A stretch of 64,000 nt of DNA, taken from positions 243,936,833 to 244,000,832 of the forward strand of contig CM054060.1 of the NCBI GenBank assembly GCA_028641055.1, given 5' to 3'. This document shows positions 58,285-64,000 of this stretch, one piece after another. The position numbers were made by a program, and so were the translations under genes. This stretch comes from Alopecurus myosuroides. Its lineage: Eukaryota > Streptophyta > Magnoliopsida > Poales > Poaceae. The notes beneath the pieces are model-generated. The model was not told where the DNA came from, searched no databases, and was given only the letters and a program-made list of their open reading frames with translations. Position 1 is the stretch's first letter. Each line of letters opens with the position of its first letter.

Positions 58285-61098
58285 TTACCGCTGGATCATT
58301 TCCTGCATGTTCGCCCACATCGCTAGGGGTTTATGTTTTGGGTCCATTACCAGTACTTTTCCTTTGTCAACTTGGAAGGTTAGCAGAATATAGTGGAAGT
58401 TGTGCACGCAGAACTCATCAATTATACACTGAACATCGAGTAAGGAAAACAGAATGTCTACAACACAGTAACACTCACCCGAAGTTGTAAGGAAATAGTA
58501 TTTCACATCGGTGTTGTTGAAACCTTATTCCCCTAAGAATGTTATCTTCTGTATCCTTGGAAGATATCTCAAGAGTCTTATGATTAACAAAATGTGGGTC
58601 AATGAACCCAATATCATAGATTTTTCCTCCTTTTCATTCGAGAATCTTCATTCTGCAATTATAATATAATGAGTGTACTATATATATATATATATATATG
58701 TTAATATGCAATGAACGAGGTTAGCTAGCTAGAGACTTAATTAGAGAAATAAGTACTTACAGACAATAGGCACTAACGATAGATTTGTTGAGGGCCTGCT
58801 GCTGGAATAACTGAAACAATTCAAAAAATTGAATCAGAACCATTCCATCTCCATACCCATAGTGCTCGTCTCTAACTGTGAGACATATCCAGTCCTGAGA
58901 TTGCGCAGCGGCTTCCATATACCAATTATGCACTCTTCGCATTTCGGTTGGTAGATCCTTTACCTCCTCGTGTTTGATGAGAGGATTACCGTGCTGATAT
59001 ATGTACGCACATTCAGCTTCGGGGAAGTAGTCTATTGTTTGCATATACTCAACAATGGACAAACCCGCAGCAGCTGCCCTTTCTCCATACAGTTCTATAA
59101 ACTACGGATCAATTTGCTTGTTAGCATTAGTGCTCGGCCCCACCTTGGTATTGGAAATCACTTTGAGCGAGGAGATGGATTTTTTTCTGCCCTCCGAGCT
59201 GGGCAACTGAATTCCCGTTTTTCGCGCTTGCGCTAGTACTCTTCGTCGACCGCACCATTTCCTGGTGTGACTTCAGAATAGAGCGGTCATAGTCAGATGA
59301 CAGACTCAGCTCGGGTTGATGAAGAGTCTTCACCATTTTCCAAGCTCATTCTACATATTCTTCGGTGTCGGGGAAATGTGGCTTTGTCGGCTCCTTCAGC
59401 TTCGATTTCCACGCCTCGTATTCACCCCTTGCGATTTTCTTGGTTTTCTCAGGAGTATAGTCGTAAGGTAAATTGGGTAAATCCTTTGGTACCTTCGGGA
59501 GGGGTGACCGTTGACGTATGGGTGATCTTTTACGTTTCGGAACAAACTTAGTGGGCGGAGTAGGCTGTCGGGCGGCGTAGGCGACCGCGCTGGAGACGGC
59601 ATGCATGGCGGAGACGACCGCGCTGGAGACTATTGCGATGGAGAATGGTGAGGAGTCGATAGCCTTGCCGTCTGATTTGGAAGCACAATGCATTCCTTTA
59701 GCCATAGAACGGTCAACTTCTTGGCTTCTCCGAGTTCAGTCACCTCCCCATCTTCACCTTCAGGGAATTCAAGCTTCACCCGCTCGAATCCGTTGAAGAC
59801 TTCATCGACCCCAACAACAACGTAGCCCCGTGGAACCGAAAGACTATGGTGAGTTGGTTCGTTGCCAATTGGTAAGACATAGCCGACCGCCGCCTTGATG
59901 GTTATATTGACGACCTTCACGTGGGTGCATCATCTCCGTGATATCATCCACCGGGTGCATCATCGGCGGTGCATCATCACCCTCGAGCTGCATGGACACA
60001 ACGCTGCTTTTCCGATGATGAGAATGTGCGGCGTCGGTAGCATCGGCTTCACCTTCTACCAGGTGTGGTACGCCGGTAGACACTAGCTGTTGGCTAAGTG
60101 TGTTAATTTTCTCCTGCTGCTTCATTGATACCTCCTGCTGGCGCTTCATCTGTTCTTCAAGTTGACGCCTCCAGTTTGCCTGACTCTCTGCTTCAGCTGC
60201 CTCCGCATCCTTTTTCCGTTGGCGGCTTCCATCAGGATATTTCTTTTTGCTGTCGTCAAATCCAATACTCCACGGAGGATTTCCTTTTGTGCCTCGTGTA
60301 CACACTACGTGTTCCTTATTCCCGAGGGCCCGTGTGAGCTCGTCGTTCTCTCTATCTGGCACGAACTTCCCCTCTTTAACATCATTTATTACGCTTCTTA
60401 GTTTTTCTATGGGTAGAGGATTCTCTTTATGCCTTAGGTTATAGATTTCTTTTCCTTCGGCGTCCAACGTGCCCCCATGCCCGTAGAACCATGACCTTGT
60501 CCGCTCGACCCAGAAGAATAGCTCGGGAGTGATCCCTTCTCAAGCAGGTCGTTCTCCCATTTCTCCCACTTGGGCATGGAACCCTTGTAGCCAGCTTGCC
60601 CCATAATATGGTGATATACCTTTTTGGCGGCGTTTTCTGATTTGTTTTTGACCTTTCCTGTGCATTCTCTGACAGCTTGTACTTCACAAATTCTACCCAT
60701 GAGGGTTTTATTTTCTCATACCCTTGAGTGAAATCCAGAGTCTTGCCCTTCTTAATAAAGTTAAGGTTCAATCTTTTCTTCCAGTTGCTGAATTGCTAGG
60801 CCATCTTTTTCAGAGTCCACGCCTTGACCTTTTCCACTATCTCAAGTTTCTTTTTATTAACATCGGCTTCACCATCTATCTCCGCATTCTCATCCACCTT
60901 CGACAAGGGTAAGGTGAAATTACACATGATCTTTTTGAAAAGATGATCTTTGGTTGTTTTAATGACAAATGAAATTCCTTGTCTCCGCTGATCTTTTGGC
61001 TCATTCCACTCTTGAATAGTGATCGGGATGTGATCCCTAACTAGCATTTTGCATTGCTTCACAAATATTTGGGCAACATCAGCGGGAAGCTCGGTTGC
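58285..61098 (-). pseudogene. CACTA-associated ORF (Transposase_24 region plus C-terminal Ulp1-like part), decayed
   Basis: Minus-strand fragments in order: LPADVAQIFVKQCKMLVRDHIPI and KAWTLKKMA (61090-60800); a TAG; QFSNWKKRLNLNFIKKGKTLDF; SWVEFVKYKLSE; a frameshift near 60640; NAAKKVYHHIMGQAGYKGSMPKWEKWENDL; a shift near 60470; DAEGKEIYNLRHKENPLP..WSIGFDD with a coiled coil (60467-60100); VPRGYVVVGVDEVFNGFERVKLEF (about 59830); and PTEMRRVHNWYMEAAAQSQDWICLTVRDEHYGYG with LNKSIVSAYCL (59062-58757). Last comes a segment with HYILLTFQVDKGKVLVMDPKHKPL (58506-58285), resembling the Ulp1-type protease end. These match the plant transposase (Ptta/En/Spm) family, whose job is element mobilisation. 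Several stops and shifts make it non-functional. Short non-matching gaps could be former introns. Confidence 0.75.
58679..58699. repeat. (TA)10 microsatellite
   Basis: An uninterrupted ta run, in an intron-like gap of the CACTA ORF. Confidence 0.95.
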
Positions 61099-61936
61099 TG
61101 TCGGGGGGTTACCCCCGAGTAGGGTAAAGGCAAGTGCTAAGGGCAGGATCAGAAGAGACGTTTGGCAGAGTAGCGGCTACCCGGTACTCGCTACACGGTC
61201 GTCCGCAATTCGGCCGTACACACTGATGGCCAGGAGGAACAATCAAGGAAGTTACTCTCCTCCGAGTAGAGGGAGTGGACCGAGTAGAGAGGGCGGTCTC
61301 CTACTCGGGCCAGAAGTCAAAGGAGCCGTTCTGACACAGGATCCCGCGTATCCCGAATCCGTACTGCGGCACTGTTCATCTGCAGAGCGCGTGCTTATCC
61401 GCGCCAGGGTGTCAGCAGGGCGTCGCAGGATAGGGGGGCCTACCCCGTGACAGTGTCAGTGATAACAGATCAGTTCCTCGGTTCTGCGGAACGACTTTCC
61501 ACACCGGACAAACTAGGAAGCCAAAGCTGTCAGCGAGAAGCTGGAGGTGCACAGTGTGCACACAATGTCGACATCTTGGCTGTATCCGGCTGGGCACCAG
61601 TATATAAGGTGTCATGCCCCCTCCTGCGCGAGGGATCCCAGGATCGGTTCACATTCTTGACCCAGAACTCTAGAGAGAGGAGAGCGGCTACTCGGCTGAA
61701 GGCCAAACTTGTACTGTGGCTACTCGGTGAGATAACAATATACAGAAAGGAAGGCAGGAGTAGGGGTTTTACCTCCACACGAGGGCCCTGAACCTGGGTA
61801 GATCTTGTTGTTTGCAGTGCTAGTTTCTTACCTCACGCGGCTACTCGTCGCGTGATCCCTCCCCGAGCGCCTCCAGCGTCCATCGTCCCCACAACTTTAG
61901 CCATCCTATGGCATCTGCCGTGACACCACCACGACA
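61099..61936 (+). repeat. 5' LTR of the gypsy element
   Basis: Starts TGTCGGGGGGTTACCC and ends CCACGACA (inverted ends TGTCG/CGACA). A TATA box (tatataagg) lies at about 61601-61609. The LTR is GC-rich with several 'ctactcgg' phrases. Confidence 0.85.
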
Positions 61937-61938
61937 GT

Positions 61939-61956
61939 TGGCGCCCACCGTGGGGC
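61939..61956 (+). other. primer binding site, tRNA-Lys type
   Basis: TGGCGCCCACCGTGGGGC, complementary over 18 bases to the 3' end of plant tRNA-Lys, two bases after the LTR. Confidence 0.8.
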
Positions 61957-61967
61957 AACCAGCGGCG

Positions 61968-64000
61968 ATGGCTGGAGTTTCCGTTCGGACGGGATTGATT
62001 TCTGCTACAAGGGAGCGCGTGGTTTGTGGCCTCGTCCACAGATTCGGCTCTTTCGACTTCTTCACCGACAACGCCGGCGATTTCGGCGGCATGGCCATGC
62101 CGGAGGGCGGCTCGGTGCTCTCCTTCGGCTCGCATCTTGTCTACATCGCCACCGTCATCGACCGCGAGTACCCCTTGCAGGTGCACGTCGCGGAAGATCC
62201 TCCCGCTGTCATCGCCGCCCGCGGGAGGCAGATCGGCCGCTCGGCGGACAGCGTGGAGGTGATGATGACCGGTCCTGCTGCTGAAGCCGGAAAGGGCGCG
62301 GCTGCTACTGCGGGCGTCATCGAGGATCTGGCTGGCTCGAGTGCCGGCGGGAAGACGCACAAGCCCTATGAGAAGGACTGCAACCTTCCCCCCTCCACTA
62401 CTCCGACAATACCTATGTCCGCCGTGCGGATGGGTATGCCGCCTCCCACTGATCTTGAGCTCTTGTCCATGAAGGCCCAGCTCGACCGGCAGCGCCAGGA
62501 GCTGCTCGCCGAGCAGGCGGAGTTGGAGAAGATCAGGCTAGAGCTTAGTCTAGATCAGAACGAGTACAACAAGGCTCACGGGTTTACACCAGTTGTTAGA
62601 AGAGCTAGCAGAGTAGGTGCTACGCGTCGCAACTTAGGCGCCGAGATGGCAACGGTTGTAGAGGCTCCCAGTCAGTCCGCTACCGCAAACACCTCCACCA
62701 GACCCAAATACAGTACCCCCGCCAAAACCCTTAGAGCTGCTGAGGCTGTAGCTGCGGAGTTGCCGCATCTCGACGGCGACACACGCGTTAGGCAGGAGGA
62801 GAGGCTCAACGAGCTGGTGCTAGAGGCTGCTAGGCAGAATGAGGAGTTCCGGAAAGCCAATCCGGAGCCTCTCAGGTGGTGCACTCGCATGCGGCTAGAT
62901 CTAACGATCAGGCTTCGTCTCCGCATCCTAGCCGTGAGAGGGACCGAAGTGGGCATTCCAGCAGAGACGGGCAGATGCAGGTGTACGACCCGGCTGTTGC
63001 CGCGAAACAGCTCGCTGTGCCGCGACAGTCCGGTCAGAAACACAACACTGCAGGAGCAGGCTATCAAGACCAAAAAGCTCAGAGCCAGCCGCGGGATGGA
63101 GAGCGCCCAGGCCCTTCTCGGCATCAGGTTGCTCAGCCTACTCGGCAGAGGCAGCAGCCGCGTGCGGTGGCGCCAGCCGCCAACCCGGTGGAGCAACCTG
63201 CAGTCGCGCAGGTGGACAGATATGATGAGGGCTACTCGGCAATGGGGTTGGCTGGCTATGACATCCTGGGTCGCGTGGGTGAGCGCGTGCTGGAGCCCAG
63301 TGACGCCAGGCACAAGCTGGACCGGATTTCTCTATCCGCGCAACTCGAGAGCAAGGGGCCGCCTGGCCCAGAGTGCTTTGGTCCCCGCATCATGACGGAG
63401 CCGTCCGTGAAACAGTTCCAGCTCGCTAGGGGGACCAAGTGCTATGACGGCAGCACCAAGCCGGAAGATTGGCTCAATGACTATGTCACAGCCATGCACA
63501 TTGCAGGCGGCAACCGGAGGTGGGCCGTGCGGTACATCCCGCAGATGCTCGAGGGACCGGCAAGAATCTGGCTCAACAACCTGCCCAAGCACAGCATCAA
63601 CTGCTGGCTTGACTTCGCGGAGGCCTTCGTCAGCAACTTCACCAGCACCTACCGGAGGCCGAATAGGCCACAACAGCTATCCGCGTGCAGGCAGCGGGAA
63701 GAGGAGACGGACCGAGAGTATCTGACTCGGTGGAGCACTCTGAGGAACACCTGTGAAGGTGTGAACGAGGCGCAGGCCATCACTTGGTTTGCGCAGGGTT
63801 GCAGGCATGGCAGCATGTTGTGGCAAAGGCTGCAGAGGGAGATGCCGAGTACCCTCGCTGAGACCATCCGGATTGCGGATCAGTACGCACTCGGTGATCC
63901 AACTCAACCTCTCCTTGATGCCGCTGAGCCGAGAAGGAACTACAACATCAACACCAGCAAGCGCAACGAGTTCCGCAACAAGCGCAGAGGTGACCGGATT
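61968..64000 (+). pseudogene. gypsy gag, partial at the window end, one frameshift
   Basis: The frame from ATG 61968 (MAGVSVRTGLISATRERV) gives an N-terminal domain and then a coiled coil (DLELLSMKAQLDRQRQELLAEQAELEKIRLEL, about 62450-62545). Near 62873 the frame must drop one base to continue as VVHSHAARSNDQAS. The new frame stays open to 64000 and contains the Retrotrans_gag domain: FQLARGTKCYDGSTKPEDWLNDYV, GGNRRWAVRYIPQMLEGPARIWLNNL, FVSNFTSTYRRPNRPQQL, READEYLTRW-like REEETDREYLTRW and ALGDPTQP. It would form the capsid of the element. An upstream in-frame ATG at 61908 lies within the LTR and is unlikely to be used. The shift looks like a 1-bp deletion, not a programmed one, because no slippery site is seen. 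Confidence 0.8.

Larger units (their letters stand above)
57082..61098 (-). mobile_element. CACTA (En/Spm) transposon, left terminus and ORF part
   Basis: The terminus CACTGGTACAAACAGTGG at 57082 is followed by inverted and direct copies of a TCCCGGTT-type motif (57107-57300), the usual CACTA subterminal repeat array. The coding part is on the minus strand (58285-61098). The other end is not in the window, because a gypsy element interrupts the frame at 61098/61099. The first bases are CACTG rather than CACTA. Confidence 0.7.
61099..64000 (+). mobile_element. gypsy-type LTR retrotransposon, 5' part (runs off the window)
   Basis: An 838-bp LTR, a tRNA-Lys-type primer site and a gag region follow in correct order on +. 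The element is inserted in the CACTA ORF at 61098. The five bases before it are GTTGC; the right flank is not visible. No pol is within the window. Confidence 0.85.

Noticed and set aside
61908..63395. Taking the 495-codon frame as one complete protein
   Set aside because: After about 62873 this frame reads out-of-frame Arg/Trp-rich shadow; the true gag domain continues in the neighbouring frame to the window end.

Overview
The window looks like a Triticeae (wheat, Aegilops or barley type) nuclear chromosome segment. Almost all of it is transposable elements inserted into one another: Helitrons, long-LTR and gypsy-type LTR retrotransposons, L1-type LINEs, a CACTA element and several small DNA elements. 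The only intact host-like genes I can support are two copies of a two-exon, 90-residue secreted cysteine-rich peptide gene of the grass MEG / embryo-surrounding-factor type, at 22178-22576 and 52674-53072 (+). The species call is an inference from repeat types and gene type; no search was possible.

Layout. 1-7346: three Helitron copies joined head to tail on the minus strand (H0 partial, H1, H2); H2 carries a poly(A)-ended retroposon. 7347-16571: two related gypsy-type LTR elements joined at a sharp chimeric LTR boundary (10206/10207), the second holding a 294-residue acidic ORF. 16572-20420: LINE relics and a degenerate LTR. 20421-21684: nothing recognised. 21688-21999: a Tourist-like MITE just upstream of the first peptide gene.

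21863-56966 is the centre of the window. It is a tandem duplication of one unit, (peptide gene + Helitron H3) x 2. Unit 1 was split by a full-length minus-strand LINE (23072-48656). That LINE was split inside its ORF1 by a 19.4-kb LTR retrotransposon (28538-47956, target duplication GTGCG) with LTRs of about 6 kb. The right LTR of that element was split in turn by a 4391-bp solo-LTR-like insertion (38333-42723, target duplication AATAG). Unit 2 (51427-56966) is free of these and serves as the empty-site control. It carries its own later insertions: a 921-bp element with a 9-bp target duplication and an 877-bp Harbinger-like element. Unit 1 has a private 283-bp MITE. The relative order of events can therefore be read from the sequence.

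56991-64000: a further Helitron 3' end (H4), interrupted by the CACTA element on the minus strand (57082-61098) with a decayed Ptta/En-Spm-type ORF. That element is interrupted by an autonomous-looking gypsy element (61099 onward, + strand, tRNA-Lys primer site, gag), which runs off the right edge.

Most noteworthy: the split tandem duplication; the replacement-rich divergence of the two peptide genes (9 amino-acid-changing versus 1 silent difference, all eight cysteines kept); and an antisense ORF with its own TATA box inside the large non-autonomous LTR element.
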